From positions 1 through 64,000 of the forward strand of contig CAYQQU010000029.1 in NCBI GenBank assembly GCA_964419545.1: a stretch of DNA of 64,000 nucleotides. Reading direction: 5' to 3'. Positions 36,386 through 44,564 of this stretch are shown piece after piece; positions within the stretch are counted from its first letter, which is position 1, and every line of letters starts with the position of its first letter. Below the pieces are notes generated by a model that worked only from the letters and a program-made list of their open reading frames with translations, was not told where the DNA came from and did not search any database. Made by a program: the position numbers and the translations under genes. The DNA is from CAYQQU01 sp964419545 (lineage in GTDB: Bacteria; Bacteroidota; Bacteroidia; Chitinophagales; Saprospiraceae).

Positions 36386-37552
36386 CTACTCTTCCACCTC
36401 GATAAACTCGTAAGGTTCCAGGGTGATGTCTTCCGTCAGGGCTTTGCGGTAGGCGATGTGTACGCGGTCTACCGTAACGTTGAGTTTCTGGTAGATGCGT
36501 ACGGCCTCCTTGTTGTGGGCCCGCACGGTGGTGAGGTACATGTCCGGATAGCGGCTGACGTTGCGCGGGGTGAAGAGAAAATCGGTGATGAAAGCGAAGA
36601 TGCCTTTACTCGAATAGTCGGGATGGATGCCGAAGCCGATCCCTTTGGCGTTGAAGGTGCGGCGCAGGCGGCGGCGTAACAGAAAGCCGGGCAGGGTCAT
36701 CCAGTTGAGTTTTCCTTTGGCCGGCTTGAGCAGGGGGTTGATATCCGGGAAGAAGGCGCAGAAGCCGGCGGGATTTCCTTCGAAGTAGGCGATGCACAGG
36801 ATATTGGTGTCCATGATAGGCGCGGCTTCTTGCATCAATTTGATGACCTGCGGGGGCGCCAGCGGTTTGAAGTGCGTAAAGTGGCGGAAAGAGGCGTTGT
36901 AGATCTCGCAAAAGTCGTTGGCGTAGCGTTCGAGATGCTGCGGGTTGTACTGTTCGAGGTGAACGTTGTAATTGCGGCGGATGCGTTCCACTACTTTTTT
37001 CATGCGTTCGACCGGAATATCCGGGGTGTGGCCTTTGAGGGTGAGGATCTGTTCGTACGGGATATAGCCCCGCTCGGTGAAATAGGCCTGATAACGGGCC
37101 GGCTGATAATTTTCCTGAAAGAGTGGCGGGACGAAACCTTTGACCAACAGCCCCCAGTACTTGTCGCGTTCCCCGAAATTTATAGGGCCGTCGATTGCCT
37201 GGACGCCCTGTTCGGCGAGGTAGGTTTCGGCTGTTTCGAAGAGCAGGTTCACCACTTTCGGGTCGTCGACGGCGTCGAAGAAACCGATGCCGCCGACGGG
37301 GTAGGGCTGGGTTTCGTTGCGCCGGTGGTCGATGAAGGCGGCGATGCGGCCGACGGCTTGCCGGCGGTCGTTTTGTACGACGAACAGTCGGGCTTCGCCG
37401 TTGTCGAGGGTTTTATTGATCCGGGGGTCGAAGATGGACTCAATATCCCCTTCCAGCGGGGCGATCCAGTTGGGGTCATCCTGGTAGACGCGATGAGGGG
37501 CCTGGTGAAACAGCCGCCACGTTTCGCGCGAATTTACCTGAATTACATTCAT
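36386..37552 (-). CDS. GNAT-like acyltransferase family protein
   Basis: A 388-residue cytosolic protein. Its first half holds ARLFVVQNDRRQAVGRIAAF and GFFDAVDDPKVVNLLFETAE, followed by INFGERDKYWGLLVKGF. The second half has GIGFGIHPDYSSKGIFAFI and MYLTTVRAHNKEAVRIYQKLN, the two halves of a typical GNAT acetyl-CoA site with the conserved Asn/Tyr end. Proteins of this size and layout are common in Bacteroidota and usually named N-acetyltransferase without a known substrate. It ends next to repeat B and is convergent with ftsK. Confidence 0.7.
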   Translation of the reverse strand: MNVIQVNSRETWRLFHQAPHRVYQDDPNWIAPLEGDIESIFDPRINKTLDNGEARLFVVQNDRRQAVGRIAAFIDHRRNETQPYPVGGIGFFDAVDDPKVVNLLFETAETYLAEQGVQAIDGPINFGERDKYWGLLVKGFVPPLFQENYQPARYQAYFTERGYIPYEQILTLKGHTPDIPVERMKKVVERIRRNYNVHLEQYNPQHLERYANDFCEIYNASFRHFTHFKPLAPPQVIKLMQEAAPIMDTNILCIAYFEGNPAGFCAFFPDINPLLKPAKGKLNWMTLPGFLLRRRLRRTFNAKGIGFGIHPDYSSKGIFAFITDFLFTPRNVSRYPDMYLTTVRAHNKEAVRIYQKLNVTVDRVHIAYRKALTEDITLEPYEFIEVEE

Positions 37553-37642
37553 GTTGCTGGTCTATTTAGATCGTCAGCCCGTATCGGGGCGCGAAATTAG
37601 CCAGAAATTTTGAAAACCGGCGCGATCTGTTGCATTTTGTTT

Positions 37643-39061
37643 TCAGAGGGTAGCCAGCTTGGCCAGCAGCCAGGAGCGGTCTTTGGTCGTCATGGGCTTG
37701 GCGACGGCGATCTCGTCCTGCAGCTTCTGCCGCTCTTTTTTATCGAACGGGTTGACGCGCAGCAGCTTGCGGGTGTACTGGATCAGGTTGGCGAAGTTGT
37801 CTTTGTGGTAACCCATCATTTTCTTGCGCTGCAGATAAGTCCGCATGCTGTCGAGAAGCGACTCGAGGGCGTCGAACTCGGCCTCCTCGTAGTACATTTG
37901 GAGGAGGGTGGTTTTGGCGTTGAGGGTCATGAGGATATCGTCGGAGTCGAACTGGGCCAGGAGTTGCATCGCCCGGCGATAGTCCTTCTGTTCATAATGC
38001 AACTTAGCCAGGCAATAATTGACGGTATCTTCTCGGAACTGGGCATGCAAATAGTCTTGATTATTGAAAATAAAGGACTGAACCCAAGAAAACTCGCCGA
38101 GCTTCAGGCCGGTGGCTACCACATTGCGGAAGGTGAAACGGGAGACGGTTTTGTTTTCAATGAGGACCCTTTGTTCGAATCCTTGCCGGTATAAATCAAA
38201 TGCTTCTCGGATAAACTGTTCGCCACCAGCGTTAAACCTGGCGGCACAGTAATTTATGGCCATGAGATAGATATCTCTCAATTCTGAAGGAGTAAAAAGA
38301 TGGCCGTTTTGGTTAATCTGTTTTTTAAGCGAATAGAAATGGGTCGGGTTCTCTCTATCGGTAAATGACCGGTAAATAAAATAATAAACAGCAATTGCGG
38401 GAACTGAAAGAAAATCTTCGTTTGTCTCAACGTAACAAAGCACCTCGTCCAGAAGTCCAATCTTGTATTCAGCTTTGAATACAGCTTGGTGGGAAAGCAT
38501 CAGGCAGCTCTGTCTTAGTTTATCTGCAAAATACGTAAGGTCAAGTGCGTCGGACACCTCCTGCAGATTCATTTTAATGTTGCGTTTTCTCTCTTCGAAA
38601 AAACGGTAGTGCTCGATTTGCAGCAGGTATTCATTGCGCATGAAATTTTCGTCCCGGTAGATCGATTTTTCCTGAATTTGCTCCACGCTGCGCATCGTCT
38701 TCTGAAAAGCCTTTTCCAGTTTCCGTTTCCGGTAGACGCTGGCCAGCCCCATGCGCGAGCGCACCTCGTCTTCGCGCAGTTCGTGGTAGATCAGAAACTC
38801 CTCCACGCACTTCAACAGGAAATGCATGGTCTGCCGTATTTTTCCGTCGTCAAATGGCTCGCCGGGAAAAATCTTGGCAAAAACCCGTTCTTTTTGCAGA
38901 AATTTAGATTCCCGTAAGTGGCGGCCGGTGAATAAGTACTCGAAAAGCGCGATCACGTCCTCGCGCTGGTTGTGCACCGGCGAGTGCAGCCATTTGCGCA
39001 ATTCCCGAATCTCCTTCTTGGTCAGGGTAGACAAAATAATGGCCAAATGACTATTTTCCAT
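37643..39061 (-). CDS. Helical-repeat (TPR-like) protein, paralogue 1
   Basis: A 472-residue, almost wholly helical soluble protein with no signal peptide. Recurrent helix pairs such as KLRQSCLMLSHQAVFKAEYK, AINYCAARFNAGGEQFIREA and LAKLHYEQKDYRRAMQLLAQ suggest a degenerate TPR-like superhelix. It is clearly homologous over its whole length to the protein at 42651-44057. Both end RTRLLRVNPFDKKE-like (here YTRKLLRVNPFDKKERQKL) followed by an SWLLAKLATL tail. The ATG at 39061 matches the start of its paralogue. Its neighbour in divergent orientation is a T9SS-exported protein; the same arrangement recurs next door. The part near 38200-38600 is visibly more A/T-rich than surrounding genes. Function unknown; a scaffold is plausible. 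Confidence 0.7.
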   Translation of the reverse strand: MENSHLAIILSTLTKKEIRELRKWLHSPVHNQREDVIALFEYLFTGRHLRESKFLQKERVFAKIFPGEPFDDGKIRQTMHFLLKCVEEFLIYHELREDEVRSRMGLASVYRKRKLEKAFQKTMRSVEQIQEKSIYRDENFMRNEYLLQIEHYRFFEERKRNIKMNLQEVSDALDLTYFADKLRQSCLMLSHQAVFKAEYKIGLLDEVLCYVETNEDFLSVPAIAVYYFIYRSFTDRENPTHFYSLKKQINQNGHLFTPSELRDIYLMAINYCAARFNAGGEQFIREAFDLYRQGFEQRVLIENKTVSRFTFRNVVATGLKLGEFSWVQSFIFNNQDYLHAQFREDTVNYCLAKLHYEQKDYRRAMQLLAQFDSDDILMTLNAKTTLLQMYYEEAEFDALESLLDSMRTYLQRKKMMGYHKDNFANLIQYTRKLLRVNPFDKKERQKLQDEIAVAKPMTTKDRSWLLAKLATL

Positions 39062-39204
39062 ACTGGAATAATTAAGTTTTTTCAACAATGAAAACCGAGG
39101 CAAGTGATGGCTAAAAAATTGATTATCAAGTTATTTCGTTTTTTCATCAGTGTTTCTGCTATCCAAAAATACGCGTTTTTTTTCAACAAATGCGATTTAT
39201 TGTC

Positions 39205-39236
39205 TTTGAGGAAGCAATGGGATAGCGGCATATTTG
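39205..39236 (+). promoter_or_regulatory. Promoter of T9SS protein 1
   Basis: TTTG at 39205-39208, a 20-bp spacer and CATATTTG at 39229-39236 (7 of 8 to TAnnTTTG). The same arrangement precedes the paralogue at 44565. Transcription near 39241 rules out the upstream start at 39104. Confidence 0.6.
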
Positions 39237-39277
39237 TATCGTATTCGAGATTGAAATATGAAAAACGACTTGCGTCA

Positions 39278-42247
39278 ATGATCTCATCGAACGCTGCACG
39301 ACCGGCCCGCAACGCCTTAATGAAGGTTGCTTTGTTTTTGGGGCTGGCGCTTTCGCTGAGTGTCGGCGCCCACGCACAGGGATGGCAACTGGTTTTCGGG
39401 GACGATAAAGAGGATGAAGGATACGCCATCGTCCAAACCGTCGACCACGGTTTCCTGCTCGCCGGATGGAGCGAATCCTTCGGCAACCCGTTCGATCAGG
39501 ACATCGATTTTTACCTGGTTAAAGTAGATGTCGATGGCACACTGGTCTGGCAGGAAGTTTACGACGGAGGATACGAAAGAGATGATTTCGCCTATGGTGT
39601 CGTGGAAACGGAAGACAACGGTTTTCTGGTCGTTGGTGAAGCGGAGAAGGAAGGAGGATCAGACCTCTACCTCCTCAAAGTGGATCCGAACGGGAATTTT
39701 GAATGGGATCATCATTTCGAGGCCGGCCCCGATGTATTAAGGGCGCGCGGCAACGATATCATACCAACTTCAGATGGGGGCTATCTCATCACAGGGTTCC
39801 GGGAAACTGCCGACGGCGATGAGGATGCGCTGGCCATTAAGATCAACAGCCAGGGCGAAGCGATCTGGACGAAATACTACGGTAGTCCGACCCTTGATGA
39901 GGCAGCCAACGCGGTAACCAGGTTCCAGGACGGCTACGCCATCGTCGGCACCCGGTCGGTCACTCCGACGGACGTCGATGTCATCGTACTGAGAATTGAC
40001 GCCGATGGCAATATGGTCTGGGATGATCTGGTGCAGTGGCAAGGCGTCGTTCCCGGAGAAAACCGAACCGACGAAGCCCTGGATGTCATCGAGAGTTCCC
40101 AGGGACACATTGTCTGGACCGGTTCTGCTAACTCCGGGCCGGATGCGGTGGTCGCAGCGCACGACGCAGCGGGCAACCTCCTCTGGGAGCACTTTGTAGA
40201 CCGCGGGATCGGCGACAGCGGTGTTTTTCTGGAAGAAAAGCTTTCCGGGAATATCTTCGTCGCCGGCTTCACCGAGGATAGCAACGAGGACATCAACCAC
40301 CTTTACTTTGAAGTGGCTGCAGACGGGAGTGACACCCTTTGGACCAAAAGTGTCGGAGATCAGTTTTTCGACAAGCCCAACGATTTCGTCTCAACCATAA
40401 GCGGCGGATATATGTCGGTAGGCGTAAGCGGGGTGGCCGGAGTGATCGGTTCGCTTCCTAACCTGACCCTAGTCAAGTCCGACGCCCAGGGCAACATCCG
40501 CACCAATTATGTCGAAGGCCGCATCTTCCGGGATCTCGATGGAAACTGCGAATTCAACTTCGACGACAATCTCGAAGGTTGGCTGGTAAAAGCAGAGAAC
40601 GCCAACGCTACTTACTTTGGAAGTTCTAACGCCAACGGGCGTTACTACATACTCGCCGATACCGGGGAATTTCTGGTGACGCTGATGCCGCCGGGCCCCG
40701 ACATCTGGCAAGCGTGCGAAGGTTTCGATTCGACACTGGTCACTTTTGAAACTTTCTACGATTCGATTACGGTGGATTTTCCGGTGGATACCCTCGGCGA
40801 TCCGTGCCCGTACCTTGAAATTGACGTAACGGCTCCTTTTTTGAATCCTTGTTCGGAGGTCGTCTATACGGTAACCTACTGCAACGTGGGCACCGAAGCG
40901 GCGATAGCCGATGAGACGGAGATTACCATCGAGCTGGACGACGAGCTAACCCTGATCGACGCGAGCATTCCCTTTACGGATGAAGACACGCTCTATCGTT
41001 TCGATCTGGGAGACATCCTGGTTACCGAGTGTGGTCAGTTTACGATCACCACGGAAGCAGCGTGCGGCGGCATTGTGCAGGGGCAGGCCGGCTGGGTTGA
41101 AGCTCAGATCTACCCGCAAGACCTCTGCCAGGAACCCGATACCGCCTGGGATGGTTCGAGTATCATTGTCAGCGGGGTCTGTGAACCGGACCTGGTTCGC
41201 TTCAACATCACGAATGTTGGCGAGCCGATGGATACGCCAAGAACGTTCTTTGTGGTAGAAGATGATTTCCTCCTGCTGCAGGATACATTCAAACTTCCGG
41301 AAGGTGGAATAAAGGCAGATACATTCGCGAAGAACGGAGCCACTTACCGCCTAATCGCCCAACAGTCGGCATTCCACCCGGGTATGAGCTTCCCTACCTT
41401 CGTCATCGAAGGCTGCGCGGAAGACGGCACGGTGGAATACTCAACAGAATACGTGACACAGTTTCCCGAAAACGATCGGGATGCATACATAGCCATTGAC
41501 GTACAGGAAATAGTCGGTTCCCTCAATGACCCAATAGAATTGAGAGGCTATCCCAAAGGCTACGGCGCCCAGAGGCTCGTAGACGACAGTACCGATATCA
41601 CATACACCATTTTCTTTAGCAATACTGGAACCGACACTATTACCAGGGTAGTAATTCGGGATACCTTGCCCCCCGAGCTTGACTTGCAATCATTACAGCT
41701 CGGAAGCAGCAGTCATCCATACCAACTTCAAATCTATGACGAAGGTATCCTGAAATTTACCTTCTCTGGTATCCAACTTCTGCCAGGTAGCAGCGCGAGC
41801 GATCCGAAAGCTTACGGATTTATCAAGTTCAAATTATCCCAAAAACAGGACATCGTCACCGACGGAGCCCAAATCACAAATAGCGCTGCTATCTATTTTG
41901 AAAACGAAGCACCCCGCATCACGAACACGGTTCGTCACAGGGTTCGCACGCTGGAATTTCCCTGGTCGGAAATTCCGGTCAGCAGCCAGGAAACTTTTGT
42001 GCCGGGGGTTGAAATAAAAATTGCTCCGAATCCGTTTAAAGAACAGGCCACCTTCGAAATTGAGGGTCTGCCTCGCGGAGAAGTCATGTTCGAACTTATA
42101 GACGCCACCGGGCGTTTGGTCAGTACGAAGACCTTCCGAGGCAACAGGTTCGAGTTCCAACGGCGCAATCTGCAACCAGGCGTGTATTTCTACCGCCTCA
42201 CCGCAGAAGGGCAATTGATTAACACTGGAAAGGTATTAGTGCGATAA
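39278..42247 (+). CDS. Giant T9SS-exported surface protein, paralogue 1
   Basis: A 989-residue secreted protein. After a signal peptide ending VGAHAQG (about residue 35), residues about 36-410 hold repeats of the form IVQTVDHGFLLAGW, VVETEDNGFLVVGEAE and IIPTSDGGYLITGFRE, resembling a beta-propeller built of about 50-residue units. Next come a carboxypeptidase-regulatory-like domain (GRIFRDLDGNCEFNFDDN), DUF11-like beta domains (YTVTYCNVGTEAAIADETEI; ITYTIFFSNTGTDTITRV) and a T9SS sorting domain from about 912 (IAPNPFKEQATFEIEG). Structure rather than enzymatic activity is suggested, such as adhesion or a surface coat. A possible later start is ATG 39320. The gene has lower GC than its paralogue at 44565. 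Confidence 0.8.
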   Translation: MISSNAARPARNALMKVALFLGLALSLSVGAHAQGWQLVFGDDKEDEGYAIVQTVDHGFLLAGWSESFGNPFDQDIDFYLVKVDVDGTLVWQEVYDGGYERDDFAYGVVETEDNGFLVVGEAEKEGGSDLYLLKVDPNGNFEWDHHFEAGPDVLRARGNDIIPTSDGGYLITGFRETADGDEDALAIKINSQGEAIWTKYYGSPTLDEAANAVTRFQDGYAIVGTRSVTPTDVDVIVLRIDADGNMVWDDLVQWQGVVPGENRTDEALDVIESSQGHIVWTGSANSGPDAVVAAHDAAGNLLWEHFVDRGIGDSGVFLEEKLSGNIFVAGFTEDSNEDINHLYFEVAADGSDTLWTKSVGDQFFDKPNDFVSTISGGYMSVGVSGVAGVIGSLPNLTLVKSDAQGNIRTNYVEGRIFRDLDGNCEFNFDDNLEGWLVKAENANATYFGSSNANGRYYILADTGEFLVTLMPPGPDIWQACEGFDSTLVTFETFYDSITVDFPVDTLGDPCPYLEIDVTAPFLNPCSEVVYTVTYCNVGTEAAIADETEITIELDDELTLIDASIPFTDEDTLYRFDLGDILVTECGQFTITTEAACGGIVQGQAGWVEAQIYPQDLCQEPDTAWDGSSIIVSGVCEPDLVRFNITNVGEPMDTPRTFFVVEDDFLLLQDTFKLPEGGIKADTFAKNGATYRLIAQQSAFHPGMSFPTFVIEGCAEDGTVEYSTEYVTQFPENDRDAYIAIDVQEIVGSLNDPIELRGYPKGYGAQRLVDDSTDITYTIFFSNTGTDTITRVVIRDTLPPELDLQSLQLGSSSHPYQLQIYDEGILKFTFSGIQLLPGSSASDPKAYGFIKFKLSQKQDIVTDGAQITNSAAIYFENEAPRITNTVRHRVRTLEFPWSEIPVSSQETFVPGVEIKIAPNPFKEQATFEIEGLPRGEVMFELIDATGRLVSTKTFRGNRFEFQRRNLQPGVYFYRLTAEGQLINTGKVLVR

Positions 42248-42268
42248 TCATAATCCCATAAGCCGATT

Positions 42269-42294
42269 GGTTCCCCGCTAACGAGCGGGGAACC
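42269..42294. terminator. Perfect hairpin after T9SS protein 1
   Basis: GGTTCCCCGCT and AGCGGGGAACC pair with a four-base AACG loop, 21 bases past the stop codon. No T run follows, so it may act as a transcript-stabilising 3' hairpin rather than a full terminator. Confidence 0.55.
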
Positions 42295-42397
42295 CTCACT
42301 TACCAAAAAAGAAAAGAGCTTTAATAATAACTTTGAAACACTAAAGAATTAGGTCGTCTTATTTTTTCATGAGATTATGATTTGTTATTAGCGAGAG

Positions 42398-42428
42398 GCC
42401 GCGTCTAAACGACGCGGCTTTTTTTTTT
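42398..42428 (+). terminator. Strong Rho-independent terminator
   Basis: GCCGCGTC and GACGCGGC pair around TAAAC and are followed by ten T. It ends the transcript of the T9SS protein at 39278-42247, about 150 bases after its stop. Confidence 0.85.
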
Positions 42429-42438
42429 GCTCGCTGCC

Positions 42439-42592
42439 AAACCGGATGATTCATGGATTCATCTCTTGCCGGCCGCCATTCTGCCCCGCTCACTCATCGT
42501 ATCCGGGGATACCTGCCTGCAGCAGGCGGTCGCCTGCGCGAACGCAAGCCTGACAACCGTTATGACTAAGAACCCATGAATAATCCGGGCTT
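42439..42592. repeat. Palindromic repeat family A, long copy
   Basis: Inverted ends AACCGGATGATTCATGG and CCATGAATAATCCGGGCTT enclose the same interior as at 30829-30990, including CCTGCCTGCAGCAGG. With the hairpin and terminator before it, this accounts for nearly all of the 402-base gap between 42248 and 42650. Confidence 0.85.
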
Positions 42593-42650
42593 ACAATTAA
42601 ATCTAATCTACGAGCTTTTTTTCAAATTGTTACAATAAAGATATAAAAAT

Positions 42651-44057
42651 TCATAATTTTTTAACCTGCTCCAACAGCCAGTCTCGCTCAGTCAGTACCG
42701 CTTCTGCACTTATTTCCCGCTCCAGTTGTTCCTTTTCCTTGCGATCGAAAGGGTTGGTTTTCAGTAACATCCGGGTGAGCCGCACGATGTTGCGGTAGTT
42801 GTTGCGATGGTAGCCCAGCTTGCGGTTGCGACGCAGAAAATTTTGCATCGCCGCGAGGTGGGAAGCCAGGAGCTCGTGTTCTTCGGTTTCGTAATAGATC
42901 TTCAACAGCAGCGTTTTGGCGGCCAGGTTGAGCAGCGGATCATCGTAATCGGCTTTTTGCAGAGCCTGCATCGCCTGCCCGTGCCGCCCCCGGAAGTAAG
43001 CCAGCCGCGCCAGACTGAAGCTGTACATGCTTTCCCGGTGAGCCGGCTCCAGGTAAGGGTAGTACTGATGGATAAACTGCTCGGTGCGAATGAAATCTTT
43101 CTCCTTGAGGCCCATCGCCACGATATTGCGGTAGGCGAAGCGCGACAGTACGCCGTTGGTAAGCAGATCTCCCCGCTCCAGAGCGGCCCGGTATAGCTTC
43201 AGTCCGGCCGCCGCGTACTGCTCCTGCCCGGCGTTGAGGCTACGAATGCAGTGGTTGATGGCTAGCAAGAACAAATCTCTCCTTTCTTCCTCCGGAAAAA
43301 GAGCGGCATGCGCGAGCAGGGCGCGCTGAAAGTGAGGAAAATGCGTCGCCGCATCCGGATGAGCCAGCGTCTGATACGCATAATAGTAAACGGCTACGGC
43401 CGGTTCCCGATCCAGTCCCTGCTTTTCGACGAGTTGCAGAACGGTCGGCAGCAAGCCCCAATCGTACTCCGTGGGGTTGACCGCGCGGTGGGCGAGCAGC
43501 AAGCAGCTTTGCCGCAGCTTCTGCAACACGAATCGCAGGTCGAGATGATCCGCCGTAGCTTGCAGATGCTGCTCGCCGAAACGCTGTTCGCGGGAAGTGA
43601 ACTGGTACGCTTCCCAGCCCAGCCGGTACTGTATCTCGAAATACAGGGCTTGCCGGTAGGGCTGCCGCTCCAGCTGCGCTGCTGCTTTGCGTAGCGTCTG
43701 CTGAAAATGCTTGGCCAACCCCAGCTTGCGGTACATCGCCGCCAGCGCCAGCCAGGTGTCGAGCGGCTCCGCCTGCAGCTGTTCCAGCGCCAGAAAATGC
43801 TCGATCTGCTGCAGCAAATAGCTCATCAACTGGCGGATCCGCTGGGCGTCATAAGGTTCTTCCGGAAAGAGGTAGGCGCTCATTTCCTGCTTGGTCGGCC
43901 TCAGCCCGAGCTCGAATAGCCGTTCTTCCAAAAAGTGGTATAAGCGCGTAACCGCAGGCCGGCGGTTGAAAAAGGGCGAGTCCAGCAAACGGGCCACCGC
44001 GCCGCGCTGCCGGGGCGAAAGTACTTCCAGCAGGGTAAGTAGCCGACTGTTTTTCAA
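42651..44057 (-). CDS. Helical-repeat (TPR-like) protein, paralogue 2
   Basis: A 468-residue helical protein, colinear with the one at 37643-39061. Matching blocks include KLRQSCLLLAHRAV, AVAVYYYAYQTL, AINHCIRSLNAGQEQY, SRFAYRNIVAMGLK and a final LLKTNPFDRKEKEQL. It lacks a signal peptide and should be cytosolic. The start codon is TTG (44057), aligned with the ATG start of its paralogue. Its DNA is more GC-rich than paralogue 1. It is divergent from a second giant T9SS protein, separated from it by a 507-base repeat-rich interval. Function unknown. Confidence 0.7.
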   Translation of the reverse strand: MKNSRLLTLLEVLSPRQRGAVARLLDSPFFNRRPAVTRLYHFLEERLFELGLRPTKQEMSAYLFPEEPYDAQRIRQLMSYLLQQIEHFLALEQLQAEPLDTWLALAAMYRKLGLAKHFQQTLRKAAAQLERQPYRQALYFEIQYRLGWEAYQFTSREQRFGEQHLQATADHLDLRFVLQKLRQSCLLLAHRAVNPTEYDWGLLPTVLQLVEKQGLDREPAVAVYYYAYQTLAHPDAATHFPHFQRALLAHAALFPEEERRDLFLLAINHCIRSLNAGQEQYAAAGLKLYRAALERGDLLTNGVLSRFAYRNIVAMGLKEKDFIRTEQFIHQYYPYLEPAHRESMYSFSLARLAYFRGRHGQAMQALQKADYDDPLLNLAAKTLLLKIYYETEEHELLASHLAAMQNFLRRNRKLGYHRNNYRNIVRLTRMLLKTNPFDRKEKEQLEREISAEAVLTERDWLLEQVKKL

Positions 44058-44146
44058 TTTGCAAAATAATTAATTCGTTTTATAAATGGGCTGTTTTAAA
44101 ACATGGATAAGGTACGGTTTTTTAGTCTTTGGTTTCAAGGAGGCAG

Positions 44147-44395
44147 CCAAAGACCAAAGACTAAAGACCAACTGCTAAAGACTAAAAGGCTGAGGTTGAG
44201 GCGCCAAAGACCAAAGACTAAAGACCAAAGACCAACTGCTAAAGACTAAAGACCAACTGCTAAAGACTAAAAGGCTGAGGTTGAGGTTGAGGCGCCAAAG
44301 CCCAAAGACTAAAGACCAAAGACTAAAGACCAAAGACCAACTGCTAAAGACTAAAAGGCTGAGGTTGAGGTTGAGGCGCCAAAGACCAAAGCCCT
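44147..44395. repeat. Heptamer-rich tandem array (AAAGACY) with GGCTGAGGTTGAGG blocks
   Basis: Runs of AAAGACC/AAAGACT, the phrase CCAACTGCTAAAGACTAAA and a GGCTGAGGTTGAGG...GCGCC block alternate. The GGCTGAGG block recurs at 44188, 44273 and 44357, so the higher-order unit is about 85 bases. It occupies half of the gap between divergent genes 42651 and 44565; the rest holds the promoter at 44508 and nothing else I can support. Confidence 0.85.
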
Positions 44396-44507
44396 CCAGC
44401 ATCAACGAACCCATCACTCACCGATGTTTTGCCCTCCGCACCGTCGAGCGACCAAAGACTAATGACCAAAAACCAAAAATCATTCCTTATAAACCACTTT
44501 TTTTGTC

Positions 44508-44539
44508 TTTGCTTTCCGCTCCTTTCTCCCCAATATTTG
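44508..44539 (+). promoter_or_regulatory. Promoter of T9SS protein 2
   Basis: TTTG at 44508-44511, a 20-bp spacer and AATATTTG at 44532-44539. It has the same geometry as the promoter of paralogue 1 at 39205. The leader to the ATG at 44565 would be about 20 bases. Confidence 0.65.
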
Positions 44540-44564
44540 TACCGTAAGTAAACCACAAAGAGCA

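Noticed and set aside
39104..39277. Longer N terminus for T9SS protein 1
   Set aside because: It would lie upstream of the predicted transcription start at about 39241 and would place the signal peptide about 60 residues inside the protein.
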